Shown piece by piece: positions 29,699-38,136 of a stretch of DNA of 64,000 nt. This DNA is from Citrobacter youngae (GTDB lineage: Bacteria > Pseudomonadota > Gammaproteobacteria > Enterobacterales > Enterobacteriaceae). The stretch covers positions 310,001 through 374,000 of the forward strand of contig NZ_RPOI01000016.1 in NCBI RefSeq assembly GCF_003818115.1, written 5' to 3'. The translations under genes were made by a program, and so were the position numbers. Positions within the stretch are counted from its first letter, which is position 1. Each line of letters opens with the position of its first letter. Below the pieces are notes generated by a model that did not search any database, had not been told where the DNA came from, and saw only the letters and a program-made list of their open reading frames with translations.

Positions 29699-30586
29699 TT
29701 AAGCCCGCGTAATAAACGAGACAAAGTGATTAAGTACCCGGCTGACTTCGCGGCTTTTTAGCCATATCATCATGGTGTTCACTTTACCTATCTGTGGCGT
29801 AATCATATGACTGCGGACAGGGAAGTTATTCTCATACTGTCTGACAACATTTTCTGGCAACAGCGCAATCCCCATCCCGGCACTCACACAGCCAAGGATC
29901 GCCTGAAAAGAGCCAAATTCCAGAGGATCGGCGTAATCGATCCCCTGTAGGCGCAGCCATTCTCCCAGGCGGGAGCGATAGTTGCACCCTTTAACAAAAA
30001 CCAGCGGCCTTGTCACCTGGAGGTCAGCGCCAGTAATGACATTCTGGTGCTCTGCCGCTGTTACCAGTACCAGCGTTTCCTGACATAACACGTGTGATTG
30101 CAGGGGCGAATTTTCCATATGCAGTCCCTGATGATCGGCAACGAATGCGATTTCCAGTTCATTGTTCAGAATGTGTTGCACCAGCGCCTCAGTAGGGGAG
30201 GTTTTCAGGTTTAACTCAATGGAAGGCATTTCGCGGTGGAAATTCGCCAGTATCGAAGGGAGACGTACCGCTGCGGTCGTTTCCATTGCACCAATTCGCA
30301 ATGGTCCCGCCACTTTTGTTCCCAGCATCGACAATTCTGCTTCCTCTAACAACGCCAAAATTTTGTTGGCGTAGCGCAGAAGCAGTTCGCCCTCAGGGGT
30401 AATGTAGAGTCGATTTTTCTCGCGCACAAACAGAGAGACATCAAGGCTGGCTTCCAGCTGTTTAAGGCGGGTTGTGACATTCGAAGAAACGCAGTTCAGA
30501 CTACGTGCAGCAGCGGATATGGAGCCCGTTTCCGCCACCGTTTTAAACAAGTTCAGAGAGGTACTGTTCATAGAAGCATCACTCAA
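29699..30586 (-). CDS. LysR-family transcriptional regulator
   Basis: Regulator of 295 residues with an N-terminal winged helix (about 6-65: LNLFKTVAETGSISAAARSL, with NVTTRLKQLEASLDVSLFVR) and a C-terminal effector-binding domain of periplasmic-binding-protein type. It is transcribed away from the MFS gene at 30679; only 92 AT-rich bases separate the starts, the usual layout for a LysR protein and its target. I do not recognise the specific member, and the effector is unknown. It faces the iron operon tail to head, but no link is evident. Confidence 0.88.
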   Translation of the reverse strand: MSDASMNSTSLNLFKTVAETGSISAAARSLNCVSSNVTTRLKQLEASLDVSLFVREKNRLYITPEGELLLRYANKILALLEEAELSMLGTKVAGPLRIGAMETTAAVRLPSILANFHREMPSIELNLKTSPTEALVQHILNNELEIAFVADHQGLHMENSPLQSHVLCQETLVLVTAAEHQNVITGADLQVTRPLVFVKGCNYRSRLGEWLRLQGIDYADPLEFGSFQAILGCVSAGMGIALLPENVVRQYENNFPVRSHMITPQIGKVNTMMIWLKSREVSRVLNHFVSFITRA

Positions 30587-30678
30587 AGTGAATGTTTTCG
30601 TTATTTTTATTAACTTTTTATTATCATTTCCTTGTGTAAGATAACAATCAAACTTAATTCGTCTTTTGAGGCCAAAAT

Positions 30679-31857
30679 ATGGATCTCGATCACAGTGCTG
30701 TTGGCCTCCGTCAGTTGAGTACTGCTGTATTTGGTATGATCGTCTTGACCTTAGGAATGGGCATTGGGCGCTTTTTATATGCGCCTATGCTCCCGCTTAT
30801 GCTTCATGAAGGACTGTTTACCTTTTCACAATTATCCATAATTGCCAGCGCCAACTACGCAGGTTACCTTGTTGGCAGCCTCCTTTTCTCTTTTGGTATT
30901 TTTAGCGCTGTCAATAAGTTAAGAGTGTTGTTACTGGTCTCAGCACTACTTACCGTCGTGCTGATTTTTTTGATGGCAAAAGTGACCCAGCCAGAAATTA
31001 TTTTGTTAATCAGGTTCCTCGCAGGTGTGGCAAGCGCGGGAATGATGATATTTGGTTCAATGCTGGTCCTTCAGCATACTCATAACCCTTTTGTTATCGC
31101 CTCTTTGTTTTCGGGCGTAGGAATGGGCATTTTTATCGGCAATGAATATGTCATTGCTGGCGTATCCTACGCCTTAAATTCACATGTGTTGTGGATTGGC
31201 GCAGCCATAATTTCAGCGATACTTTTCGTCATACTGACGATGCTATTGCCGAAAGATAAGTATATGATCTCCTCAGTAAAAGCTGCCGCAGGCGCGGAGT
31301 CGGATATCCAGTGGTGGAATTTAGCCTTACTGTATGGCCTGGCGGGGTTCGGTTATATCATTGTCGCCACGTATTTGCCGTTAATGGCCAGGGGGGGTGG
31401 CAACACTTTTTTAGCCGACCATATCTGGTCTATTGTCGGCCTTGCTGTTATTCCTGGCTGCTATGGCTGGCTCTGGGCTGCTCGCAAATGGAATATATTA
31501 TCCTGCCTGAGCGTTAACTTAATTGTGCAAGCGAGTTGCGTAGTCATGGCCATATTTATTAACTCGCCACTGCTGTTAACCATTAGTTGTATTGGATTTG
31601 GCGGCACATTTATGGGTACAAGCTCTTTGGTCATGCCGCTGGCTAGAAAAATAAGCGCACCCCAGAAGATTAATCTCCTCGGTCTTGTTACGCTGACATA
31701 TGGGATAGGGCAAATCCTCGGCCCATTAGTTGTCAGTGTCTTTCAGAGTAATAAAAATGGGATGACCTACTCCATATTGCTGGGGGCCGCCTCGTTATTT
31801 ATCGCAGCAGCGATTAGTTATTGGCAATACAACAAAGTTAAATATTCTGGAAAATAA
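30679..31857 (+). CDS. MFS transporter, YbfB/YjiJ-like
   Basis: Major facilitator of 392 residues with twelve predicted membrane segments. The N-terminal block GMGIGRFLYAPMLPLML resembles the GRF-Y-P-LP signature of the YbfB/YjiJ family. It is first in a rightward group with a tautomerase and an AbrB-like membrane protein and is divergent from the LysR gene that probably controls it. The substrate is unknown; members of this family are mostly uncharacterized exporters. Confidence 0.85.
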   Translation: MDLDHSAVGLRQLSTAVFGMIVLTLGMGIGRFLYAPMLPLMLHEGLFTFSQLSIIASANYAGYLVGSLLFSFGIFSAVNKLRVLLLVSALLTVVLIFLMAKVTQPEIILLIRFLAGVASAGMMIFGSMLVLQHTHNPFVIASLFSGVGMGIFIGNEYVIAGVSYALNSHVLWIGAAIISAILFVILTMLLPKDKYMISSVKAAAGAESDIQWWNLALLYGLAGFGYIIVATYLPLMARGGGNTFLADHIWSIVGLAVIPGCYGWLWAARKWNILSCLSVNLIVQASCVVMAIFINSPLLLTISCIGFGGTFMGTSSLVMPLARKISAPQKINLLGLVTLTYGIGQILGPLVVSVFQSNKNGMTYSILLGAASLFIAAAISYWQYNKVKYSGK

Positions 31858-32008
31858 TGATAATAGTTATATTTCAGCTAATAACCTTAATAGTTCTTGC
31901 GGCAGAACTCGTTTTCAAAAGCAGTATGACTCTGTTCTGCTGTTTAACGGGTTTGCGCTCTTCTCTCTGTGCGCATTTCCCATAATTATCTGGTTTACAG
32001 GAGTTTTT

Positions 32009-32218
32009 ATGCCCTATGTAAATATTAAGATCACCAATGAAGGTGTTACCGATAAACAAAAGAAACAGCTGATGGAAGGTGTTACTCAGCTACTGGTGGA
32101 TGTGCTTAACAAAAATCCTGACACCACTATTGTGGTTATTGACGAAGTCGATACTGATAACTGGGGAATTGGTGGCGTACCGGTGACCGAATTGCGTGAA
32201 AAAGCCAGTAAAGAGTGA
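32009..32218 (+). CDS. Small tautomerase (4-oxalocrotonate tautomerase family)
   Basis: Protein of 69 residues beginning MPYVNIKITNEGVTDKQKK. Removal of Met exposes Pro, the catalytic base of the tautomerase superfamily, and size and start fit the small hexameric class. A later conserved segment is VIDEVDTDNWGIGGVPV. The 151 bases between the MFS gene and this gene hold an inverted repeat (GCAGAAC at 31902-31908, GTTCTGC at 31934-31940). The substrate is not known; it may act on an enol or keto compound moved by the neighbouring transporter. Confidence 0.88.
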   Translation: MPYVNIKITNEGVTDKQKKQLMEGVTQLLVDVLNKNPDTTIVVIDEVDTDNWGIGGVPVTELREKASKE

Positions 32219-32293
32219 ATCTGATGGCGGGGGGCGTGGGCTCCTCGCCTCATATCAGTTTGTGATAGAACAATTGACCTGGAGAGGGCGTCG

Positions 32294-32806
32294 ATGAGAG
32301 TGTTGGCAGGTATTATCCTCTGTTTTCTCGTCGGGCAGGGATTCACGTTCTGTAATGTTCCACTGGGTATGATGTTTGGTGCCCTCTTTACCGTGATTAT
32401 ACTTAAGCGGGTTGGGATCTCCGTAACCTCAATGCCGGGGAGTATAACGGTCATCCAGCTTTCTCTCGGTATCTCAATCGGGATGATGTTTAGGGATTTT
32501 TCATATGGTGAACATCGTCAGTTCAGTCTTTTTTTTGCTCTGTTATTACTCTGCTTATCTTTGCAATTTACCTTGAGCTACTTCTGGTGTGTGCGGCGGT
32601 TGGGCTGGAGTAAAGAAGAGGCGCTTTTGGGTGCGGTGCCCGGAGCGATGGCGGCGGTGCTGGCGCTAGCCTCCCATATTAAGACTCCGCCACAAAAGAT
32701 TGTTATCTCGCATTCTCTGCGTCTCATTACCCTGACGTTTCTGGCTGTCTACTTACAGCCCGACTGGAAGCCATTCTGGCCTGATGTTTTAGTCGCAATT
32801 CCATAA
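32294..32806 (+). CDS. AbrB-like membrane protein, single repeat (half size)
   Basis: Hydrophobic protein of 170 residues with about five membrane segments. It resembles one repeat of the Gram-negative AbrB duplication family (blocks VPLGMMFGALFTVIIL, LGISIGMMFRDF, ALLGAVPGAMAAVLALA), whose members usually have two repeats and about 350 residues. The reading frame is intact, with GGAGAGGG before the ATG, so it looks like a natural single-repeat form rather than debris. Despite the family name it is not the Bacillus DNA-binding AbrB. Function unknown. Confidence 0.75.
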   Translation: MRVLAGIILCFLVGQGFTFCNVPLGMMFGALFTVIILKRVGISVTSMPGSITVIQLSLGISIGMMFRDFSYGEHRQFSLFFALLLLCLSLQFTLSYFWCVRRLGWSKEEALLGAVPGAMAAVLALASHIKTPPQKIVISHSLRLITLTFLAVYLQPDWKPFWPDVLVAIP

Positions 32807-32813
32807 TAACAAA

Positions 32814-32843
32814 AAGCCCGCTCAAGTTTCCTTAAGCGGGCTT
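32814..32843 (-). terminator. Terminator of left tRNA-Asn
   Basis: Read leftward, AAGCCCGCTTAAG pairs with CTTGAGCGGGCTT (one G-T pair) around a GAAA tetraloop and is followed by TTTG. An identical structure follows the right tRNA-Asn. On the opposite strand it may also end the tautomerase/AbrB transcript. Confidence 0.85.
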
Positions 32844-32851
32844 CTTAAATA

Positions 32852-32927
32852 TGGCTCCTCTGACTGGACTCGAACCAGTGACATACGGATTAACAGTCCG
32901 CCGTTCTACCGACTGAACTACAGAGGA
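32852..32927 (-). tRNA. asnW: tRNA-Asn (GTT), asnW-like
   Basis: A 76-base tRNA with encoded CCA. The acceptor stem is TCCTCTG with CAGAGGA, the anticodon loop CTGTTAATC gives anticodon GTT, and the T loop is GGTTCGAGTCC. It is identical to the tRNA at 34675 on the other strand. In E. coli yeeO lies between asnW and asnU, which suggests the symbol. Confidence 0.96.
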
Positions 32928-32945
32928 ATCGTGTGAACGGGGCGA

Positions 32946-32974
32946 ATATTAGCGATGCCTGTCTGCGTTGTCAA
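32946..32974 (-). promoter_or_regulatory. Promoter of left tRNA-Asn
   Basis: On the minus strand TTGACA (32974-32969), a 17-base spacer, then TAATAT (32951-32946), followed by the GC-rich discriminator TCGCCCCG typical of stringently controlled stable-RNA promoters. Confidence 0.85.
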
Positions 32975-33026
32975 AGCCTGAATGGATATTCGCGATCGTT
33001 TGCTGAAATATTCTTCATTTCGTCGT

Positions 33027-34514
33027 TTATTCAGACGTAGACGGTTGTTTTATACACTTTTCACGTTCAGAACGTGGGTATTTCCACAGCCAACGGCCTG
33101 TGACCATTCGCCAGTAAAATAACGCGGCCCGTACTGCCCAGTCGAAGAACATCCCCATCCAGACGCCAACGACACCCCATCCTAATACGATCCCGAGGGT
33201 GTAGCCGGCGACAACACGACAGCCCCACATCCCCAACATGGAGACCCACATAGCGAAACGGGCGTCACGTGCACCTTTAAATCCAGCAGGAAGAACCCAT
33301 GATGCTGCCCATATCGGCATAAATGCCGCGTTCAGCCAAATCAGGATGACAATGACCTCTTTTACATCCTGATCGTGGGTGTAAAACGAAGCCATCACGC
33401 CAGCAAACGGGGCGGTTAGCCAGGCGATGGCGGTTAATCCGATTGTGGAGAGCCAGAATACATGCCGCAACTGGATTTCCGCCTGAGCAATCTGTCCATT
33501 TCCCAGACGTCTGCCGGTAATGATAGTAGACGCGGAACCTAAAGCGTTTCCCGGCAGGTTGATCAGTGCCGCTATCGAAAAGGCAATGAAGTTACCGGCA
33601 ATTACGCTGGTACCCATACCCGAAACAAACATCTGCGTAAGTAACTTGCCACCGTTAAACAGGACTGACTCTATACTGGCAGGAATACCAATCCCCATGA
33701 CTTCCCAGATGATGGCAAGATTCAGCGGTTTAAAATAGCTCTTCAGGGGAATGCGCAGCGCTGGGTTAAATCCAATCATCAGCACCCATATAATGGCGAT
33801 GGCACCAATGTAACGTGAAATCGTCAACCCCAGACCTGCGCCGACGAATCCCAGCCCTTGCCAGGAAAAAATGCCGTAGATCAGGATGCTACTGATAATA
33901 ATGTTCAGGATATTCATACCACCGTTAATCAATAACGGTATTTTGGTATTTCCGGCACCGCGCAGTGCGCCGCTGCCAATTAACGCAATTGCCGCAGCAG
34001 GGTAGCTGAGCACTGTTAATTCCAGATAGGTAAGTGCCAGTGCTTTTACATCAGGGGTGGCTTCTCCTGCAACGACATCAATAATCTGCTCACCGAAATA
34101 GTGAATCACCGCCGCCAGTACGACAGCAAATATCGTCATGATAACCAGTGATTGTCTGGCTGCGGCTCTGGCGCGTCGGCGATCGCGCTTTCCGAGACTA
34201 AAAGCAACCACCACCGTCGTGCCAAGGTCGATGGCGGCGAAAAATGCCATGATGACCATGTTGAAGCTGTCGGCGAGTCCGACGCCTGCCATAGCTTCTT
34301 TACCCAACCAGCTCACCAGGAAGGTGCTCAGTACTCCCATCAAGAGTACACAGGTGTTTTCCAGAAAAATGGGGACAGCAAGCGGGGTAATTTCGCGCCA
34401 AAAGAGAACTTTATAACGCTTGCGTTTGGCATACCAGGGCGTGCGGGATGCGACCTGGCGTAAGGCTGCGGAGACGTTCAAAGTGGACCTTAATGAAGAA
34501 AGTTGAAACCTCAT
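33027..34514 (-). CDS. yeeO: MATE-family efflux protein YeeO
   Basis: Multidrug and toxin extrusion transporter with twelve hydrophobic segments; E. coli YeeO exports FMN/FAD and dipeptides. The ATG at 34514 (MRFQLSSLRSTLNVS) gives 495 residues; the frame is open to 34670 (547 residues, the length annotated for E. coli), but that stretch covers the -35 and -10 boxes of the right tRNA-Asn promoter and is weakly protein-like. The first membrane helix begins about 35 residues into the shorter form. Neither start has a strong ribosome site. It lies between two tRNA-Asn genes as in E. coli. Confidence 0.88.
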   Translation of the reverse strand: MRFQLSSLRSTLNVSAALRQVASRTPWYAKRKRYKVLFWREITPLAVPIFLENTCVLLMGVLSTFLVSWLGKEAMAGVGLADSFNMVIMAFFAAIDLGTTVVVAFSLGKRDRRRARAAARQSLVIMTIFAVVLAAVIHYFGEQIIDVVAGEATPDVKALALTYLELTVLSYPAAAIALIGSGALRGAGNTKIPLLINGGMNILNIIISSILIYGIFSWQGLGFVGAGLGLTISRYIGAIAIIWVLMIGFNPALRIPLKSYFKPLNLAIIWEVMGIGIPASIESVLFNGGKLLTQMFVSGMGTSVIAGNFIAFSIAALINLPGNALGSASTIITGRRLGNGQIAQAEIQLRHVFWLSTIGLTAIAWLTAPFAGVMASFYTHDQDVKEVIVILIWLNAAFMPIWAASWVLPAGFKGARDARFAMWVSMLGMWGCRVVAGYTLGIVLGWGVVGVWMGMFFDWAVRAALFYWRMVTGRWLWKYPRSEREKCIKQPSTSE

Positions 34515-34630
34515 TTCAAATGATGAGGGAGAATCAAAAAAGCTGCAAAGTTTTTTCCATTTAAAATGTCTGTAAATGCAACAAACTGTCGAGAGAAGCA
34601 CCAATTGATCCCCAATGTAGGAATTGGGGT

Positions 34631-34658
34631 TTGACAAAAGTTTTTTCGCCGCTAAGAT
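34631..34658 (+). promoter_or_regulatory. Promoter of right tRNA-Asn
   Basis: TTGACA (34631-34636), a 16-base spacer and TAAGAT (34653-34658), about 16 bases before the tRNA. It lies inside the longest possible yeeO reading frame on the other strand, an argument for the shorter yeeO start. Confidence 0.8.
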
Positions 34659-34674
34659 AAGCCTCCACAACGAT

Positions 34675-34750
34675 TCCTCTGTAGTTCAGTCGGTAGAACG
34701 GCGGACTGTTAATCCGTATGTCACTGGTTCGAGTCCAGTCAGAGGAGCCA
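34675..34750 (+). tRNA. asnU: tRNA-Asn (GTT), asnU-like
   Basis: A 76-base tRNA identical to the one at 32852 on the opposite strand: anticodon GTT, encoded CCA end, TCCTCTG acceptor stem. It has its own promoter and terminator. Confidence 0.96.
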
Positions 34751-34758
34751 TATTTAAG

Positions 34759-34791
34759 AAGCCCGCTTAAGGAAACTTGAGCGGGCTTTTT
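34759..34791 (+). terminator. Terminator of right tRNA-Asn
   Basis: AAGCCCGCTTAAG, loop GAAA, CTTGAGCGGGCTT, then TTT. It is identical in structure to the terminator of the left tRNA-Asn. Confidence 0.88.
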
Positions 34792-34854
34792 GCTTTTTAG
34801 CTTTTCAGTAAATCCACCCGACATGCAGGTGGATACTTTACAGACTGGGTATTA

Positions 34855-37041
34855 TCAGAACTGGTAGCTGGCAGTGAGGCTGACGTTACGCGGCTCACCA
34901 TAGACGATAGAGCCTTCGACATTGGTATCGTAGGTTTTATCGAACAGGTTATTGATATTGCCCTGGAGGGCGAAATTCTTCGTTACCTGGTAGCGAGTGA
35001 ATAAATCCACCAACGCGTAGCTTCCCTGTTCTGCACGGAACGTGCCGTATGGCGTCACGGTATCGCTATACACTCGATTCTGCCAGTTAACTCCGCCCCC
35101 CACGGTCAGTGCCGGCAGGGCAGGCAGGTTATAACGGGTGAACAGTTTTACTGTAGTACGCGGCAGGTTCGGATTGACGGCATTGCCGTCGTTGTCATCC
35201 GCAACGTACCGCGTTGCGCCGAAAGTCATCTGCCAGTTATCCGTGATCGCACCGTTCACTTCGAATTCAACGCCTTTGCTGACCGTTCCATCCATCGCTT
35301 TAAAGGCCGTATCCCCATTGCTACCGGCGATTGGTACGCCGGTTGATTGCGCCACGTTATCCTGCTCAATGCGGAATACGGCGAGGGTGGTGGTTAAACG
35401 GCTGTTCATCCAGTCTGATTTCAGACCAACCTCGTAGTTGTTGCCGGTAATCGGGGAGAGATATTTACCGGAACTGTCGCGTTTGTTCTGCGGCTGGAAG
35501 ATAGAGGTATAGCTGGCGTATGTGGACCAGTTATCATCGATGTCATAAACCAGACCCGCATAGGGCGTGGTGTGGTTTTGTTCCATGCTGTAGGTCAAGG
35601 TGTCGATACGCCAGTTGGTATAGCGCGCGCCGACGATCAAATGCAATGGGTCGGCCAGAGAAATGCGTGTCGCGGCGTACAGCGATTTCATGTGCGTGGT
35701 ATCGTCCTGAGCCAATGACTGCGGGTTCCAGTTGGTTTCCGGGAAGTTACCATTGTAGGTATAGAAGCTGCCGATTTCGTTGGGGAAAACGTTCGCCCAC
35801 GAGCTCTCATAACGGTTATTTTGCTTGCTGTAACTGCCGCCCAGCATCAGGTTATGCTGACGACCAAACAGGTCGTAGCCACCATCGGCAAAGAGATCGA
35901 CGGCATCGACTTTACGCTTGCCGCTATTCCAGCCTGTTCCACCCACGTAATCATAGCCCGGTCCATAGTTGCCATAGGGACCGATCAGTGTGCCGTCAGC
36001 TTTATTAACGTAAGCGTCGACGTACATCATCTTGCTGTCGAACTTGACCTCGGAATGTGTGGCATTCAGGGTTGTTTGCCAGGTATCCGCGAAACGCTGT
36101 TTGAGTGACACGAAGACTTTGTTGATGTCTTTGTCATTGTAAGTCCAGTCCGGCGCGGTGCTGCGCGAGCGGTCGTAGCTGTTTTTGCTGCCATCGGTAT
36201 TCCAGCGCGGCAAGCCGCCCCAGGTTGGACTGTTGATATCAATACGCTGGTATTCGTAACCTGCTGACAGGCTGGTGGTGTCGCCCAGATCGGCATCGAC
36301 AATCCCCGAGAAAAACATTTTTTCATTGTTGTAACGGTCAAGCCAGGAATCGTTATTTTGATAACCCGCCACGATGCGGGCACGCACGTTGCCGTCTGCC
36401 GTCAATGGGCTTTGCAAATCCGTCACATAGCGTTGCTTATTCCAACTGCCGTATTCCGCGGAGACATTCCCCGTGAACTCGCGGCTGGTTGCATGTTTAC
36501 GGATCATGTTAATTGATGCCGAAGGATTCCCCGTGCCGGTCATTAACCCGTTTGCACCACGAACCACCTCTATACGTTCAAACAAGGCCGTGTCAGAAAG
36601 GGCATCGCCGAGGTTCCAGCGGGATTCAAAATAGGTCGGGATCCCATCGACCATGTAGTTATCGATCTGGAATCCGCGAGAGAAATAGCTGCTGCGATCA
36701 GAGTCCGCCTGGCTTTTACTGATCCCCAGGGTGTTATCCATCACATCGCCCAGTGTCTGGAGTTGCTGATCTTCCATACGCTGTTGGCTGACGATGCTGA
36801 CAGATTGCGGGATATCTCGCTGTGTCATCTGCATTTTTGTGCCTGCGGATGTCGATTTAACGCTGTAATCCTGCTCATCACTGGATGTGGCGGAGGCTGA
36901 ACCATCAACGATCACGGTCTCTTCTGCGGAGGCGGCGAGGCTGGTACAAGGCAATAACGCAGCCGTAATACAGGCTGCCAGGAGGGATGGGACAATGGCA
37001 GAACGATGCTGTTCGTCCCTGTAGTGTGTTGTGAAAGACAT
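34855..37041 (-). CDS. fhuE: Ferric coprogen / rhodotorulate outer-membrane receptor FhuE
   Basis: TonB-dependent outer-membrane receptor for hydroxamate siderophores such as coprogen; 728 residues, one fewer than E. coli. A signal peptide (about 1-36) ends near SLAASA; the TonB box is EETVIVDGSA; the plug domain runs to about residue 190 (QRDIPQSVSIVSQQRM, RGANGLMTGTGNPSASINM). A 22-strand barrel follows and the protein ends in Phe (VSLTASYQF) as outer-membrane barrels do. hinT is divergent, as in E. coli, but ptsG is not on the 3' side; a tRNA-Asn is there instead. Confidence 0.96.
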   Translation of the reverse strand: MSFTTHYRDEQHRSAIVPSLLAACITAALLPCTSLAASAEETVIVDGSASATSSDEQDYSVKSTSAGTKMQMTQRDIPQSVSIVSQQRMEDQQLQTLGDVMDNTLGISKSQADSDRSSYFSRGFQIDNYMVDGIPTYFESRWNLGDALSDTALFERIEVVRGANGLMTGTGNPSASINMIRKHATSREFTGNVSAEYGSWNKQRYVTDLQSPLTADGNVRARIVAGYQNNDSWLDRYNNEKMFFSGIVDADLGDTTSLSAGYEYQRIDINSPTWGGLPRWNTDGSKNSYDRSRSTAPDWTYNDKDINKVFVSLKQRFADTWQTTLNATHSEVKFDSKMMYVDAYVNKADGTLIGPYGNYGPGYDYVGGTGWNSGKRKVDAVDLFADGGYDLFGRQHNLMLGGSYSKQNNRYESSWANVFPNEIGSFYTYNGNFPETNWNPQSLAQDDTTHMKSLYAATRISLADPLHLIVGARYTNWRIDTLTYSMEQNHTTPYAGLVYDIDDNWSTYASYTSIFQPQNKRDSSGKYLSPITGNNYEVGLKSDWMNSRLTTTLAVFRIEQDNVAQSTGVPIAGSNGDTAFKAMDGTVSKGVEFEVNGAITDNWQMTFGATRYVADDNDGNAVNPNLPRTTVKLFTRYNLPALPALTVGGGVNWQNRVYSDTVTPYGTFRAEQGSYALVDLFTRYQVTKNFALQGNINNLFDKTYDTNVEGSIVYGEPRNVSLTASYQF

Positions 37042-37389
37042 CGGAAAGTCCTTGATAATTATTAATATTAAGTTCGAATCACGTGACTGCGTAATGAACC
37101 CTTTGGCTGTTAATTATTTTTCTTTCATGAGAATGCAAATGCGAAATATACGCATTCATATTCAATGTGTAAACAAATGCTACGCATAAATGAAATATTG
37201 TTTCAGTACTATGTCTGAGCGATAGCGCCGGGAAATGGTTATAAGAACAGCGCTGGCAGGGCTTTTTGCTTAAAAAATCGAGGGTTAAAGTTGAAAGAGC
37301 GTGAGTAACTCGCTCATACTCTATACTCGCAGAGTCACCCGGCGTAGCATGGCACAACGCATGGGCTCTTAATGAAAAAGGAAAACGTC
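37042..37389. promoter_or_regulatory. fhuE / hinT divergent intergenic region
   Basis: A 348-base gap with both promoters. A weak Fur-like site (GATAATTATTAATATTAAG, 37054-37072, 14 of 19 matches) lies just upstream of the fhuE ribosome site. An inverted pair AATGCG and CGCATT with a 7-base spacer lies near 37137-37155. No coding frame is supported. Confidence 0.55.
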
Positions 37390-37749
37390 GTGGCAGAAGA
37401 AACTATATTCAGCAAAATTATTCGTCGTGAAATTCCGTCGGACATCGTATACCAGGATGAACTGGTCACTGCGTTTCGTGATATTTCACCTCAGGCACCA
37501 ACGCATATTCTGATCATCCCGAACGTTTTAATCCCAACCGTCAACGATGTGACGGCAGAGCATGAGCAGGCGCTGGGACGAATGATCACAGTGGCGGCGA
37601 AAATCGCTGAGCAGGAAGGCATTGCCGAAGATGGATACCGTTTGATTATGAATACCAACCGTCACGGCGGTCAGGAGGTGTATCACATTCATATGCATCT
37701 GCTGGGTGGACGTGCGCTTGGTCCAATGCTCGCGCATAAAGGTCTTTAA
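37390..37749 (+). CDS. hinT: Purine nucleoside phosphoramidase HinT
   Basis: HIT-family hydrolase of adenosine phosphoramidates, 119 residues from a GTG start (V then [15 protein letters not shown]), preceded by AAGGA at the right distance. An in-frame ATG six codons earlier (MKKENV) is less likely, since it would absorb that ribosome site. The histidine triad [11 protein letters not shown] puts the catalytic His at residue 101, as in E. coli. It begins the rightward run hinT, ycfL, lpoB, thiK, nagZ, ycfP. Confidence 0.95.
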   Translation: MAEETIFSKIIRREIPSDIVYQDELVTAFRDISPQAPTHILIIPNVLIPTVNDVTAEHEQALGRMITVAAKIAEQEGIAEDGYRLIMNTNRHGGQEVYHIHMHLLGGRALGPMLAHKGL

Positions 37750-37751
37750 AA

Positions 37752-38126
37752 ATGACCAGAGGATGCATTGCGCTTACGTTGGGTCTGCTGTTGCTGGCTG
37801 GCTGCCGTTCACACCCGGAAATTCCGGTCAGTGATGAACAGTCTCTGGTGATGGAATCAACAGTACTGGCGGCGGGTATCACCGCAGAGCCGCCTGAATT
37901 AACAACGTCTGATATTCAGGCCTCAGCATCCTCACGACTCTATAACGAAAGACAAGAACCCGTTACCGTTCATTATCGGTTTTACTGGTATGACGCCAGA
38001 GGGCTGGAGATGCACCCTCTGGAAGCGCCACGCAGCATGACTATCCCGGCTCGTTCGTCGGTAACGCTGTACGGCAGCGCCAATTATCTGGGGGCGCACA
38101 AGGTTAGGCTTTATCTTTATTTGTAA
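37752..38126 (+). CDS. ycfL: Lipoprotein YcfL
   Basis: Predicted lipoprotein of 124 residues. The lipobox LLLLAGC places the acylated Cys at residue 18, and the mature protein is a small beta-rich domain (VTVHYRFYWYDARGLEM). It starts 2 bases after the hinT stop. The function is not well defined; the conserved position next to lpoB suggests an envelope role. Confidence 0.92.
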   Translation: MTRGCIALTLGLLLLAGCRSHPEIPVSDEQSLVMESTVLAAGITAEPPELTTSDIQASASSRLYNERQEPVTVHYRFYWYDARGLEMHPLEAPRSMTIPARSSVTLYGSANYLGAHKVRLYLYL

Positions 38127-38136
38127 GGGGTGAATC

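Larger units (their letters stand above)
32810..32932. repeat. Left arm of 123-bp perfect inverted repeat around yeeO
   Basis: By base-by-base comparison this segment is the exact reverse complement of 34670-34792. It contains a terminator, a 9-base spacer, the full tRNA-Asn and five upstream bases. The enclosed 1.74 kb carries yeeO. Confidence 0.95.
34670..34792. repeat. Right arm of 123-bp perfect inverted repeat around yeeO
   Basis: Exact reverse complement of 32810-32932, spanning five bases upstream of the tRNA, the tRNA-Asn itself, the spacer and its terminator. The flanking sequence diverges at once on both sides, including the two tRNA promoters. Confidence 0.95.

Noticed and set aside
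32810..34792. tRNA-flanked segment as an integrated genetic island
   Set aside because: No integrase, no attachment duplication beyond the tRNA repeats, and yeeO between two tRNA-Asn genes is ancestral in enterics.
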